NCBI GenBank assembly: GCA_017983675.1
Contig: JAGOAZ010000006.1
Location: 100,274-164,273, forward strand
DNA from: Fluviicola sp.
GTDB taxonomy: Bacteria; Bacteroidota; Bacteroidia; Flavobacteriales_D; Crocinitomicaceae
Direction of reading: 5' to 3'
Length of the DNA: 64,000 nucleotides
Shown piece by piece: positions 1 to 8,459 of this stretch. Made by a program: the position numbers and the translations under genes. Under the pieces are notes generated by a model. It saw only the letters and a program-made list of their open reading frames with translations, made no database searches and had not been told where the DNA came from. Positions within the stretch are counted from its first letter, which is position 1. The number at the start of each line of letters is the position of its first letter.

Positions 1-2
1 CA

Positions 3-344
3 GTTTTATGGGCAACTGGCAAACGTTCTGATCATTTTTTTATGAATTGTGCCAACTTGATAGCTTTTCCTCAGGAAGTAACCATTCAACTTGTTGATGA
101 TCATTCGGTTGTTTATCAGTTACCAAAGCACTTTGAAAAAGATTTTCAAGCAGGTCAACAACTTTCATTAATTCCAATTGGAACTGTTACAGGAATAACA
201 ACATCCAATCTTCGTTATCCATTAAACAATGAAAGCTTAATACTTGGACAAAAAAATGGAAACAGTAATGAAGTTATTGCTGCTGGAAATGTAAAAATCA
301 GTTATGTATCTGGTTCCCTTTTATTGATGGAATGTTGGGATTGA
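3..344 (+). CDS. C-terminal part of an unrecognised protein (5' truncated by window edge)
   Basis: The reading frame is open from the left edge and runs through an internal Met at position 42 to a TGA at 342-344, so this is the 3' end of a gene that begins outside the window. No ribosome-binding sequence precedes the Met at 42, which argues against it being the true start. The visible 113 residues are mixed hydrophilic and hydrophobic, with no motif I can name. A Cys-containing piece (MNCANLIAF) is followed by beta-rich sequence such as EVTIQLVDD and VKISYVSGS. No signal peptide or membrane segment is visible in this part. I do not recognise the family and assign no function. Confidence 0.6.
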   Translation, partial: VLWATGKRSDHFFMNCANLIAFPQEVTIQLVDDHSVVYQLPKHFEKDFQAGQQLSLIPIGTVTGITTSNLRYPLNNESLILGQKNGNSNEVIAAGNVKISYVSGSLLLMECWD

Positions 345-432
345 ACAAAACAAATCTCAAAAAAAAGAATATATTTGATAGATGATAAACTTGAATTTCA
401 CTAGTTGAGTGATTCAGTTAAAAAACTAAAAA

Positions 433-1368
433 ATGATAAAAAAGCTAAAACTTACATATCTATTATACAACTTATTTCACTACAAACAGCTGCGACACAA
501 CCTCCCTTTTTACAAACAATTAGGACTTCGGAAAAGCTACTTCTCTCCTATTTCTAGTTCGGACTTTAAAGGAATTGACGAACAATTATTGAACAAAAAA
601 TCGACTATTATTCCAATTACTGAAACAAATATATTTGAACAAGCAGATCCACAAACACAACAAAGTATTTTAGCTTATGATGAAACAGGTTTTATCAAAT
701 TAGCGAATTATTTACCAGCAGAAACCGTGGACGTAATAAATGCAGCAATTGCCAATGGATTAACGACAAAACAATTAGCATTCAAGAATGGTAACAAAAT
801 TATGTTTGCCATTCATCAGTTAGACGTTTTAAAAAATATTGGATTACAAAAAGATCTTATTAGCTTTTTGTCGGCTTTACTTGGAGGAGAAGCAACGTTA
901 TTTCAAAGTATTAATTTCATCAACGGCAGCGAACAACCAACTCATTCTGACAGTATTCACATGACGACTTTTCCGTTGGGAGGGTTATTGGGTGTTTGGA
1001 TAGCTTTAGAAGATATTACCGATGAAAACGGTCCGCTTCATTATTATCCAGGTAGTCACAAACTACCTTATTACCTCAATTCGGATTATGATAACGAAGG
1101 AAATGCTTTGTTTTTAGGGAATAAAAGTTACAAAGCATACGAGCAAATGATTGAAGAAAAAATTGTTGCCGCTCAATTGAAAAAAGAAACGTTTTTAGCT
1201 AAAAAAGGAGACGTATTGATTTGGCACGCCAATCTTTTTCATGGTGGAGAACCACACATTAATAAATTGAAAACAAGAAAAAGTGTCGTTTTTCACTATT
1301 ACTTATCCCATTGTATTTGCTACCATGAAATTTCGCAACGACCTGCATTGATCAAAAAAATAATTTAA
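433..1368 (+). CDS. Phytanoyl-CoA dioxygenase (PhyH) family Fe(II)/2-oxoglutarate oxygenase
   Basis: The 311-residue protein has the facial-triad pattern of PhyH-type non-haem iron dioxygenases. An HxD pair (His171, Asp173 in THSDSIH) is followed by the family-typical segment GGLLGVWIALEDI and NGPLHYYPGSHK. A distal histidine lies in IWHANLFHGG (His265 or His270), and an Arg about a dozen residues later would bind the 2-oxoglutarate carboxylate. Members hydroxylate small molecules such as acyl-CoAs or natural-product intermediates; the substrate here cannot be read from the sequence. The ATG at 433 is preceded by an A-rich leader and is the first plausible start. The hydrolase that follows starts four bases after the stop, so the two may be co-transcribed. 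Confidence 0.8.
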   Translation: MIKKLKLTYLLYNLFHYKQLRHNLPFYKQLGLRKSYFSPISSSDFKGIDEQLLNKKSTIIPITETNIFEQADPQTQQSILAYDETGFIKLANYLPAETVDVINAAIANGLTTKQLAFKNGNKIMFAIHQLDVLKNIGLQKDLISFLSALLGGEATLFQSINFINGSEQPTHSDSIHMTTFPLGGLLGVWIALEDITDENGPLHYYPGSHKLPYYLNSDYDNEGNALFLGNKSYKAYEQMIEEKIVAAQLKKETFLAKKGDVLIWHANLFHGGEPHINKLKTRKSVVFHYYLSHCICYHEISQRPALIKKII

Positions 1369-1372
1369 TCGT

Positions 1373-2089
1373 TTGAAAAAAATAGCATTCCTTATTTTAT
1401 TGTTGTTTCCATTTTTTTCTGTTTCACAGACAACAACTATCTATTTTTTTCCCGGTCAAGGTGCAGATAGACATTTGTTTGATTCGTTGTCAATCGATGG
1501 TGATTACACAAAAAAAGTAATCGAATATGGAACACCAAAAAAAAATACGACGATGAAAGCTTTCGCACAAGAAATTGCCTGTCAAATTGATACAACTGAA
1601 GCATTTATTTTAGTTGGTGTTTCATTAGGCGGAATGATTTGCGTGGAATTAAACGAACTTGTTCATCCCAAAAAGACGATATTAATTTCTAGTGCTAAAA
1701 ATGTAACTGAACTCCCTTTTCGCTATCGTTTCCAACAAAAAATACCAATTTACAAGATAGTTCCAGGAATCATGATGTTAGGTTTTGCCAAATTTCTTCA
1801 ACCAATTGTTGAACCAGATAGTAAAAAATGTAAAAAAACATTTCAAAATATGCTATCCAAGAAAACTGGTTCATATATGAAAAACTCTGTTTCCATGATC
1901 ATCAATTGGGAAAGAACCACAAATTCAACAGAACTAGTACACATTCATGGAACAAAAGATCACACCATCCCAATGAGAAATATTGTTGAACCAGTTATTC
2001 AAGTCGAAAACGGATCACACATGATGACACTCACAAACGCGCTTGTTATAAGTGATTTATTAAATTTAGAACTTCAAAAAATAAATTAA
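1373..2089 (+). CDS. Secreted alpha/beta hydrolase
   Basis: The 238-residue protein starts at a TTG and has an N-terminal hydrophobic signal peptide (FLILLLFPFFSVSQ), so it is probably exported to the periplasm. An alpha/beta hydrolase core follows, with the nucleophile elbow GVSLGG (Ser84), an acidic residue in GTKDHTIP (Asp196) and a histidine in NGSHMM (His216) in the expected order of a Ser-Asp-His triad. The early FFPGQGADRHLFD segment is the usual oxyanion-hole strand-loop. The substrate is unknown. It lies directly behind the PhyH-type gene with a 4-base gap, which suggests one transcript. Confidence 0.75.
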   Translation: MKKIAFLILLLFPFFSVSQTTTIYFFPGQGADRHLFDSLSIDGDYTKKVIEYGTPKKNTTMKAFAQEIACQIDTTEAFILVGVSLGGMICVELNELVHPKKTILISSAKNVTELPFRYRFQQKIPIYKIVPGIMMLGFAKFLQPIVEPDSKKCKKTFQNMLSKKTGSYMKNSVSMIINWERTTNSTELVHIHGTKDHTIPMRNIVEPVIQVENGSHMMTLTNALVISDLLNLELQKIN

Positions 2090-2099
2090 CTTTTATATA

Positions 2100-2128
2100 G
2101 AACGTTTCTTTTAACGTGCTTTTTTTAA
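2100..2128 (+). terminator. Weak candidate terminator after the 1373-2089 hydrolase
   Basis: A short inverted repeat (ACGTT / AACGT, about six bases of loop) is followed after GC by a run of seven T residues. The stem is only five pairs, so this is a low-confidence intrinsic terminator. Confidence 0.35.
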
Positions 2129-2216
2129 TTCAGCAACAAATTTACCATTCTGTAAAGCGTTACTTCTGAAATATTCCTCTTTCGTTTAATATGACTACTT
2201 TTACAAAATTTTCAGA

Positions 2217-3002
2217 TTGATAAACTACATTACACATTTTCACCAAACTTCTTCTAATTGGGTAACTTTTGTTCATGGTGCTGGCGGCAGCTCAAACATT
2301 TGGCACAAACAGTTACGTGATTTCAAAGAACAATTTAATGTGTTATTAATTGATTTACGCGGACATGGAAACTATGATTTTCAAACGAATGCTGAGAAAA
2401 AAAACAATTACACCTTTGATGCCATAACGAATGATATTGTAGAAGTTCTCAATTTTAAAAAAATAGAGAAATCTCACTTTATCGGAATTTCATTGGGAAC
2501 GATTTTAATTCGAAATTTAGCAAAACACGATCCAAATCGTGTTGAAAGTATGATTATGGGTGGTGCAATCATGAAATTAAACCTGCGGTCGCAATTACTT
2601 ATAAAACTGGGAGTTACGTTAAAGAAAATTGTTCCTTATTTGTGGTTGTATCAGTTTTTTGCGTTCATCATAATGCCGAATAAAAACCATACAGAATCGC
2701 GCAAACTTTTTGTCCGAGAAGCAAAAAAACTCAATCAAAAAGAATTTATCCGTTGGTTTAAACTAGCTGCTGAAGTCAATAAAATCCTGCGGTATTTCCG
2801 TGCTACTGACGTTGCTATTCCTACACTTTACGTCATGGGTGCAGAAGATTATTTGTTTTTACCATCCATTCGGAAAATAACCTTGCAGCACAACTTCTCA
2901 GAGTTAGTTGTAATAGAAAACTGTGGACATGTCGTGAATGTTGATCAAGCAAAAGTCTTTAATGAAACTGTTTTGCAGTACATTCAAAAAAAATCAGTTT
3001 AG
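2217..3002 (+). CDS. Alpha/beta hydrolase
   Basis: This is a 261-residue cytoplasmic alpha/beta hydrolase without a signal peptide. The oxyanion region is FVHGAGGSSNIWHKQL, the nucleophile elbow is GISLGT (Ser92), and the acid and base are Asp211 in GAEDYLF and His238 in NCGHVVNVD. All three triad members are present and correctly ordered, so an active esterase- or thioesterase-like enzyme is likely; the substrate is unknown. The start is a TTG at 2217. No in-frame ATG lies between it and conserved sequence, and a near-consensus -7 box (TACTTTTA) is about 20 bases upstream. Its last four bases overlap the end of the convergent BtuF-like gene. Confidence 0.75.
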   Translation: MINYITHFHQTSSNWVTFVHGAGGSSNIWHKQLRDFKEQFNVLLIDLRGHGNYDFQTNAEKKNNYTFDAITNDIVEVLNFKKIEKSHFIGISLGTILIRNLAKHDPNRVESMIMGGAIMKLNLRSQLLIKLGVTLKKIVPYLWLYQFFAFIIMPNKNHTESRKLFVREAKKLNQKEFIRWFKLAAEVNKILRYFRATDVAIPTLYVMGAEDYLFLPSIRKITLQHNFSELVVIENCGHVVNVDQAKVFNETVLQYIQKKSV

Positions 3003-3796
3003 CTTGATTTGATTTGTTCCATTATTGAATCAATCAATGTTTGAAAATAACGAGGTGCATTGCGCAAGCGCGAACCATACCACGAAAAATATTCACCATC
3101 AACGAAGCTGATTTTTGCTGTTGGAAATTTTTCTTGAAAAAGGGTAACATGTTTCTCCTTGAAAGGGAAAGGTTCCGAACTTAATAGCACCAATTCAGGT
3201 GTTTCAAACTGATTGTTCCATACAGGATAACGAGTTTCTTGTGAAACGTTTTCAAAACCACACGCAGTTAACATGCTGTCAATGAAGGTAGCTTTCCCAG
3301 CGATAAAGTCTGGTGAATGCCAGATGAAATAAGCTACTTTCAACGGAGGTTCATTTTTTACCAATTGATCAAACGCTGTAATAATTTCCTGAACTAATTG
3401 GTTCGCTTTCGCTTGTTTACCAAGCAATTCTCCTAGATCAACAATAAGCGATAACGCATCGTCAATGGTCGATACATCACTTATCCAAACTGGTGCAATG
3501 CTTTCAAGTTGTGTGATATCTTCTAAGGTGTTTTCTTCTTTGTTTCCAATGATTAAATCGGGTTGCAACAATCGGATTTTTTCAATGTCGACAGCTTTTG
3601 TTCCACCAATTCTTGTTTTTTTGAATTTCCATTGAGTTGGATGACAACAAAATTTAGTTATTCCGACAATAGTTTCGTCTAATCCTAAATCGTATAACAA
3701 TTCCGTTTGGGACGGAACCAATGATACAATGCGGGAAGGTTGATGCATAATTGTTACAACCCTCCCTAATTGATCTATTATTTTCTTTTCAGACAT
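2999..3796 (-). CDS. BtuF-like helical-backbone metal receptor (no signal peptide)
   Basis: The 265-residue protein matches the periplasmic-binding fold of BtuF/FhuD-type receptors: RIVSLVPSQTELLYDLG near the N-terminus, then VGITKFCCHP, PDLIIGNKEEN and a second lobe containing VAYFIWHSPDF. Classical members bind cobalamin or chelated metals for an ABC importer. This one starts directly with MSEKKIIDQLG and has neither a signal peptide nor a lipobox. No permease or ATPase gene is adjacent. Its ATG overlaps the stop codon of the cystathionine beta-synthase gene by one base (TAATG), so translation is probably coupled. A cytosolic ligand-binding or enzymatic role is possible; the ligand is unknown. 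Confidence 0.75.
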   Translation of the reverse strand: MSEKKIIDQLGRVVTIMHQPSRIVSLVPSQTELLYDLGLDETIVGITKFCCHPTQWKFKKTRIGGTKAVDIEKIRLLQPDLIIGNKEENTLEDITQLESIAPVWISDVSTIDDALSLIVDLGELLGKQAKANQLVQEIITAFDQLVKNEPPLKVAYFIWHSPDFIAGKATFIDSMLTACGFENVSQETRYPVWNNQFETPELVLLSSEPFPFKEKHVTLFQEKFPTAKISFVDGEYFSWYGSRLRNAPRYFQTLIDSIMEQIKSS

Positions 3797-5157
3797 TATG
3801 CCAATGAAGCAATGATATCTTGACGTGTTAAAATTTGTTTTTGTCCATTCGTTCCTTCGACAATAACAGCTGGAACCTGTTCATTAATCAATTTTGCAAC
3901 ATCTTCCAATTTCGTAGCAGCTTTCACTTCTGGAAATGGCGCTTGCATGACTTTCGAAATTGGAGTGTCTTTTAATTGCGGATTATCCATTAACAATTGA
4001 TAAACTTGGCTATCGTTCAATGATCCTACAAATTGTCCGTCACGTGTAACTGGAATTTGTGAAATGTTGAATTTGCGCATTTTCACGATTGCATGAGAAA
4101 TTAACTCTTCCGAATACAAGGTAACCAGCGGTTGGTCCGCATGACGCGCAACTACATCCGCTGCAGTTTTAAATTCTTCGTCCAAGAATCCACGTTCACG
4201 CATCCAATCATCATTAAATATTTTTCCAACATAGCGACTTCCATGATCATGGAAAAGTATCACAACGACATCGTCTTCTTTCAATTGGTCTTTCATTTGT
4301 AGCAAACCAGAAACCGCAGCTCCAGCTGAATTACCTACAAAAATTCCTTCTTCACGCGCTAATCTACGTGTGTAAACAGCAGCGTCTTTATCCGTAACTT
4401 TTTCAAAATGGTCGATGACATCAAAATCTACATTTGCTGGCAAAATATCTTCACCAATTCCTTCAGTGATGTATGGATAAATCTCGTTTTCATCAAAAAT
4501 TCCAGTTTCCTTGTATTTCTTGAAAACAGAACCGTACGTATCGATTCCCCAAATTTTAATGTTTGGGTTTTGTTCCTTCAAGTATTTTCCTACTCCTGAA
4601 ATAGTACCTCCTGTTCCGACACCTACAATAAAATGGGTTATTTTTCCTTCAGTTTGTTCCCAAATTTCAGGACCAGTTTGCTCATAATGTGCCGTTCTAT
4701 TCGATAAGTTATCGTATTGATTCACATACCAAGAATTCGGGATTTCGTTCGCTAAACGACGTGAAACGGAATAATACGAACGTGGATCAGTTGGTTCAAC
4801 TGCAGTTGGACAAACAACAACTTCTGCACCAACGGCACGAAGAATATCCATTTTTTCTTTGGATTGTTTATCGTTCAAAACACAAATCAACTTATAACCC
4901 TTGATAATAGCACCAAGTGCCAAACCCATTCCTGTATTACCAGAAGTCCCTTCGATGATTGTGCCACCAGGTTTTAAAAGTCCTGATTTCTCAGCATCTT
5001 CAATCATTTTCACAGCCATTCTATCTTTGACAGAATTACCAGGATTGGTTGTTTCTACTTTCGCAAGGATCGTTCCTTTGCAGGCAGCAGTTAATTTGTT
5101 TAATTTGACAAGCGGGGTATTTCCGATTGTTTCTAAAATGTTATTGTAAACTTTCAT
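3796..5157 (-). CDS. cbs: Cystathionine beta-synthase (PLP enzyme with CBS-domain pair)
   Basis: The 453-residue protein has an N-terminal fold-type II PLP domain: ETIGNTPLVKLNKL, then NPGNSVKDRMA with the PLP lysine, EGTSGNTGMGLAL for the phosphate cup, and GVGTGGTISGVGKYLK. A C-terminal pair of CBS regulatory domains follows (about residues 330-453, e.g. KFNISQIPVTRDGQFVG). The CBS pair favours cystathionine beta-synthase (serine plus homocysteine to cystathionine) over cysteine synthase, although some O-acetylserine-type enzymes share the core. I chose the ATG at 5157 (MKVYNN), which matches the family start; an upstream extension to 5208 adds 17 unlikely residues. It is translationally coupled to the downstream BtuF-like gene. 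Confidence 0.85.
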   Translation of the reverse strand: MKVYNNILETIGNTPLVKLNKLTAACKGTILAKVETTNPGNSVKDRMAVKMIEDAEKSGLLKPGGTIIEGTSGNTGMGLALGAIIKGYKLICVLNDKQSKEKMDILRAVGAEVVVCPTAVEPTDPRSYYSVSRRLANEIPNSWYVNQYDNLSNRTAHYEQTGPEIWEQTEGKITHFIVGVGTGGTISGVGKYLKEQNPNIKIWGIDTYGSVFKKYKETGIFDENEIYPYITEGIGEDILPANVDFDVIDHFEKVTDKDAAVYTRRLAREEGIFVGNSAGAAVSGLLQMKDQLKEDDVVVILFHDHGSRYVGKIFNDDWMRERGFLDEEFKTAADVVARHADQPLVTLYSEELISHAIVKMRKFNISQIPVTRDGQFVGSLNDSQVYQLLMDNPQLKDTPISKVMQAPFPEVKAATKLEDVAKLINEQVPAVIVEGTNGQKQILTRQDIIASLA

Positions 5158-5286
5158 ATCTTGTTTTCGGAGTAACAAAATTAACACAATCCCTTGGTAA
5201 TTTATCACCTATTTCAAAATGTATGCAAACTGCAATAAAAAAACGGGCAAGTTTTCAACAATGCGCATTATTTGAGGCGAAATAGT

Positions 5287-5294
5287 TATTTTTG
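5287..5294 (+). promoter_or_regulatory. -7 promoter box for dnaX
   Basis: TATTTTTG is an exact match to the Bacteroidetes -7 consensus TAnnTTTG. It ends four bases before the chosen dnaX ATG at 5299, which would give a very short or absent leader. No well-spaced -33 TTG is obvious, so the assignment is tentative. Confidence 0.4.
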
Positions 5295-5298
5295 TCTT

Positions 5299-6414
5299 AT
5301 GTCTGAATTTGTAGTATCTGCTCGGAAATATCGTCCACAAACCTTTGATACGGTTGTGGGGCAGAAAGCTATTACAAATACGCTCAAAAATGCCATCAAA
5401 AACGATCATTTAGCACAAGCTTTCTTATTTTGTGGTTCGCGAGGAGTTGGAAAAACAACAAGCGCACGGATTTTAGCTAAAACTATCAACTGTTTTAATC
5501 GAACAGAGCAAGTAGAAGCGTGTGATCAATGTGCAAGTTGTCAATCTTTCAACGAAGGCGCTTCATTAAATGTCTATGAATTGGATGCTGCTTCGAATAA
5601 TTCTGTAGAAGATATTCGTGGGTTGATCGACCAAGTGCGTATTGCTCCTCAGATAGGTACACACAAAGTATATATCATTGATGAGGTTCATATGTTGTCA
5701 ACGCAAGCATTTAATGCTTTTTTGAAAACATTAGAAGAACCACCAAGTCACGCTATTTTTATCTTAGCGACAACGGAAAAGCACAAAATAATTCCTACTA
5801 TATTATCGCGTTGTCAAATATTTGATTTTCAACGAATCAAAGTGAAAGACATCGCTGATCATTTGACAACAGTTGCAACGAAAGAAGCAATTGCTGCTGA
5901 TCCTGATGCCTTGTATTTAATTGCACAAAAAGCAGACGGTGCTTTGCGTGATGCATTATCAATCTTCGACCAAATGGTCAGTTTTTGTGGTACAACTATT
6001 ACCCACAAAGCTGTAATTGAGAATTTGAATATACTCGATCACGATTACTATTTCAAAGTTGTTGAAAATGCAATCAATGAGGATATTCCTGCAAATTTGA
6101 TGTTGTTTAACGATATCATGGAAAAAGGATTTGACGGACACAATTTCATCGTTGGTTTAGCAGATCATTTCAGAAATTTACTTGTTTGCAAAGATCCAAG
6201 AACGGCGCATTTATTAGAAGTGGGTGAAACCACTGAAAAAATATTTGTGGAACAAGCAAAAAAAATAGATGCAAGTTTTGCTATTCGATCGTTAGGTGTG
6301 TTAAGCAAAACAGATGTCGATTACAAATCTGCCAAAAACCAGCGACTCTTAGTCGAAATGGCACTTATGCAACTCTGTTCAATTAAATCAGAGTTGGAAA
6401 AAAAAAATCCCTAA
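5299..6414 (+). CDS. dnaX: DNA polymerase III gamma subunit (zero-frame dnaX product)
   Basis: The 371-residue zero-frame product is the clamp-loader ATPase. It has SARKYRPQTFDTVVGQ at the N-terminus, Walker A GSRGVGKTT (residues 46-54), the four-cysteine zinc module (C..CDQCASC), Walker B VYIIDEVHML, and the SRC motif in ILSRCQIFDF. The frame ends with ELEKKNP and a TAA at 6412-6414, immediately after a run of ten A residues. The rest of a normal DnaX protein continues in the -1 frame (see 6408-7013), so the stop creates a gamma-length form. The start at ATG 5299 (MSEFVV) fits the family; an upstream in-frame start at 5272 would add nine unrelated residues. Confidence 0.9.
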   Translation: MSEFVVSARKYRPQTFDTVVGQKAITNTLKNAIKNDHLAQAFLFCGSRGVGKTTSARILAKTINCFNRTEQVEACDQCASCQSFNEGASLNVYELDAASNNSVEDIRGLIDQVRIAPQIGTHKVYIIDEVHMLSTQAFNAFLKTLEEPPSHAIFILATTEKHKIIPTILSRCQIFDFQRIKVKDIADHLTTVATKEAIAADPDALYLIAQKADGALRDALSIFDQMVSFCGTTITHKAVIENLNILDHDYYFKVVENAINEDIPANLMLFNDIMEKGFDGHNFIVGLADHFRNLLVCKDPRTAHLLEVGETTEKIFVEQAKKIDASFAIRSLGVLSKTDVDYKSAKNQRLLVEMALMQLCSIKSELEKKNP

Positions 6415-6425
6415 CTGATTCAGTT
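6398..6425 (+). promoter_or_regulatory. Candidate programmed slippage site in dnaX (A10 run plus hairpin)
   Basis: Ten A residues (6398-6407) lie in the zero frame as GAA AAA AAA AAT, giving an A-AAA-AAA type slippery sequence. The zero-frame stop TAA begins five bases later. An inverted repeat AACTGA / TCAGTT (6413-6425) starts six bases after the run and could act as a small stimulatory hairpin. A -1 ribosomal shift, or transcripts with one extra A, would join the gamma frame to the 201-codon tau tail. Confidence 0.6.
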
Positions 6426-7013
6426 GCTATCATTCCTTATTCAGGTCAAAGCCTGCGTAATGAAACCCCAAAAATAAACAAACCTTCTGTACAGCCTGCT
6501 CGGCCTGCGTTTCAAACAAAACCAGAGGCAAAAGTATTGTCTGCTCCAACAGGAAATTTAAATTCAGGCAATCTTTCCATTAATCAACTAATTGCGCAAC
6601 AGACAGCAAAAGTTACAATCGCTCAAAAAGATTTACCGGTTGAACCTTTTCACAAAGACGATGTCATTCGTAATTGGAAGTCGACGGCTCATGCGCAAAA
6701 ATTAGAAGGTCAAGATCAAATTTATCACGTAATGATCAAGCGTGACCCTGTTCAATTAGATGAAACAACATTTTTGTTTGAGGTTGATAATGCGATTCAG
6801 TTGACACGTTTGGAAAACGGAATGAATGATATTTTAGCTCGGATTCGCAAAGAGATCAGAAATTATGATTTGACTATCACGATTGAAATTTCGAATGAAG
6901 CACCCGATGAAGATAAATTCATGACAGGAAATGATCGTTTCGAAAAAATGGCACGTAAAAATTCCAACCTTTTCGACCTGAAGAGTCGTTTTAACTTAGA
7001 TATAGATTATTAA
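6408..7013 (+). CDS. dnaX: DnaX tau-specific C-terminal region, in the -1 frame
   Basis: The -1 frame is open from the A10 run to a TAA at 7011-7013 and encodes 201 residues. A Pro/Gln/Lys-rich linker (e.g. NKPSVQPARPAFQTKPEA) leads to a folded tail ending FEKMARKNSNLFDLKSRFNL. That ending is characteristic of Bacteroidetes DnaX proteins and would form the tau-specific part that contacts the polymerase alpha subunit. Joined to the zero-frame part by a -1 shift, the full tau product would be 571 residues. The TTG at 6537 lies inside the linker and is not a convincing independent start. I annotate this as the continuation of dnaX, either by programmed slippage or because of a homopolymer length error in the assembly. 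Confidence 0.85.
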   Translation, partial: SLTDSVAIIPYSGQSLRNETPKINKPSVQPARPAFQTKPEAKVLSAPTGNLNSGNLSINQLIAQQTAKVTIAQKDLPVEPFHKDDVIRNWKSTAHAQKLEGQDQIYHVMIKRDPVQLDETTFLFEVDNAIQLTRLENGMNDILARIRKEIRNYDLTITIEISNEAPDEDKFMTGNDRFEKMARKNSNLFDLKSRFNLDIDY

Positions 7014-7015
7014 TC

Positions 7016-7840
7016 ATGAAAAATATCGTAAAAATTCTTTTTTCTTGCTCCCTCCTATTAACGGCTTGTGGAACAGATGAAACAGAAAAAACAAGTTCGG
7101 AACCTGTAACTCCTGATAATGAATTAAACCTTGATTTTGATCAACGAGCACGTCGGGAAGTAGAAGCAAAATTGCAAATTCCTGTTACTGAAAAATACAC
7201 GTTCAAAGTTTACAAAGAATTTATTAATGCCGACACCATTCAAGATGCGATCATCACGGTTAATCGTATGGAATTTGCAATTAATGATGCTATTAAAAAG
7301 AACAAGCAAGCTAAAATGGCTGAAATTGGTTTCATGGGGAATTATAATTTCTTTTTCTATTACGATGGTGCAACAGATCAATTTAGTGTGCCACTTCCTG
7401 TTCCCTCTTCACCCGGCCGGCCGCTGGAAGTGAGTTTTCAAAACATAGTTTCTGATTTAACGAAAGATGTGATTATCGATTACAGAATTCGTAATTCTGG
7501 ATGGAGAAGTTATTTTTCCGTATTCAATGAAACCGATTTAACACTTGTTTTCCAATGGAAATTATTTGATTATGCCGGCGAGGAAAAACCGGAAGCATTG
7601 TTGCATGTTTTGGAAGCTTCACGTGAACATTCTGGAAAAGACATATTAATTTACAACAGTGAAATCGATCATTATTCACAGAATATTGGCGATATGTATC
7701 AGTATGTTCCAAGTATTTCAAAAAGAAATAAATTAGCATATCGTTTTTATTTCGAGCCAAAATTCGGGAAATATACCTTGTATAAAACTGGTCCTGGAAG
7801 TGAGCGAGCGCAAGAATTCATTGATAAATCGCGCAGATAA
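7016..7840 (+). CDS. Lipoprotein of unknown function
   Basis: The 274-residue protein begins with a lipoprotein signal peptide (ILFSCSLLLTACG). The lipobox LTAC places the acylated cysteine near residue 18 and anchors the protein in a membrane facing the periplasm. The mature part is hydrophilic, with repeated aromatic beta-like segments (FFFYYDGA, YRFYFEPKFGKYTLYK). I do not recognise the family. It starts two bases after the dnaX tau stop and is followed at once by a hydrolase gene, so dnaX, this gene, the hydrolase and the next outer-membrane gene look like one transcription unit. Confidence 0.75.
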   Translation: MKNIVKILFSCSLLLTACGTDETEKTSSEPVTPDNELNLDFDQRARREVEAKLQIPVTEKYTFKVYKEFINADTIQDAIITVNRMEFAINDAIKKNKQAKMAEIGFMGNYNFFFYYDGATDQFSVPLPVPSSPGRPLEVSFQNIVSDLTKDVIIDYRIRNSGWRSYFSVFNETDLTLVFQWKLFDYAGEEKPEALLHVLEASREHSGKDILIYNSEIDHYSQNIGDMYQYVPSISKRNKLAYRFYFEPKFGKYTLYKTGPGSERAQEFIDKSRR

Positions 7841-7841
7841 A

Positions 7842-8459
7842 TTGGAAAAAATTGTCGTTGAACGTTCGATGCGGTATGAGACAATCATCCCCGAAGAACC
7901 GATAAAGCAAGTAATTTATGTTTTGCATGGATACGGACAGTTAGTTTCCTTTTTCAAACGAAAATTCAGCACATTTCAACTGCCAAATACACTCTTTGTT
8001 TTTCCGGAGGGAATGCACCGTTTTTATTTGCAAGGTTCATCTGGACGAGTTGGTGCTTCTTGGATGACCAAAGAATGGCGTGAAAATGACATTATTGAAA
8101 ACAATCATGCTTTATCAACGTTACAAAACCACATTCAACAGCTTTACAATCCTGAAAAAACAATCGTTTTAGGTTTTTCACAAGGTGGCGCAACTGCAGC
8201 ACGTTGGGTTGCTTCAACAAACATAAAATGTGATCATTTTATTGCTTGGGGAAGTGTTTTTCCTCCTGATTTATCTGAATCAGTTGAACCTATGAACGCA
8301 GTAAAAAAAACATCCGTTTTTGGAAACAACGATCCCTACTTTCCTGCTGAAGCATTAACAAAAGTTCAAGCTGATTATAACTTACAAAACTTTAAATGTG
8401 TTATTTTTGAAGGAGCCCATGACATTGATATCAAAACATTAACAACAATATTAGCATGA
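7842..8459 (+). CDS. Phospholipase/carboxylesterase-type alpha/beta hydrolase
   Basis: The 205-residue protein is a compact hydrolase of the phospholipase/carboxylesterase group. LHGYGQL forms the oxyanion strand, GFSQGG carries the nucleophile (Ser113), NNDPYFP the acid (Asp164) and GAHDID the histidine (His193). There is no signal peptide, so it should act in the cytoplasm on small esters or thioesters; the substrate is unknown. I chose the TTG at 7842 (MEKIVVER), which starts two bases after the stop of the upstream gene. A GTG at 7800 would overlap that gene by 41 bases, and an internal ATG at 7869 is another option. Its stop overlaps the next ATG by four bases. Confidence 0.75.
   Translation: MEKIVVERSMRYETIIPEEPIKQVIYVLHGYGQLVSFFKRKFSTFQLPNTLFVFPEGMHRFYLQGSSGRVGASWMTKEWRENDIIENNHALSTLQNHIQQLYNPEKTIVLGFSQGGATAARWVASTNIKCDHFIAWGSVFPPDLSESVEPMNAVKKTSVFGNNDPYFPAEALTKVQADYNLQNFKCVIFEGAHDIDIKTLTTILA

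Noticed and set aside
2191..2220. Nine-codon leader peptide before the 2217 hydrolase
   Set aside because: No ribosome-binding or attenuator structure supports it, and the region overlaps a likely -7 box.
6537..7013. Independent gene starting at TTG 6537
   Set aside because: The frame is open back to the A10 run, the upstream part is a Pro/Gln-rich DnaX linker, and the product is the expected DnaX tail. It is better read as tau.
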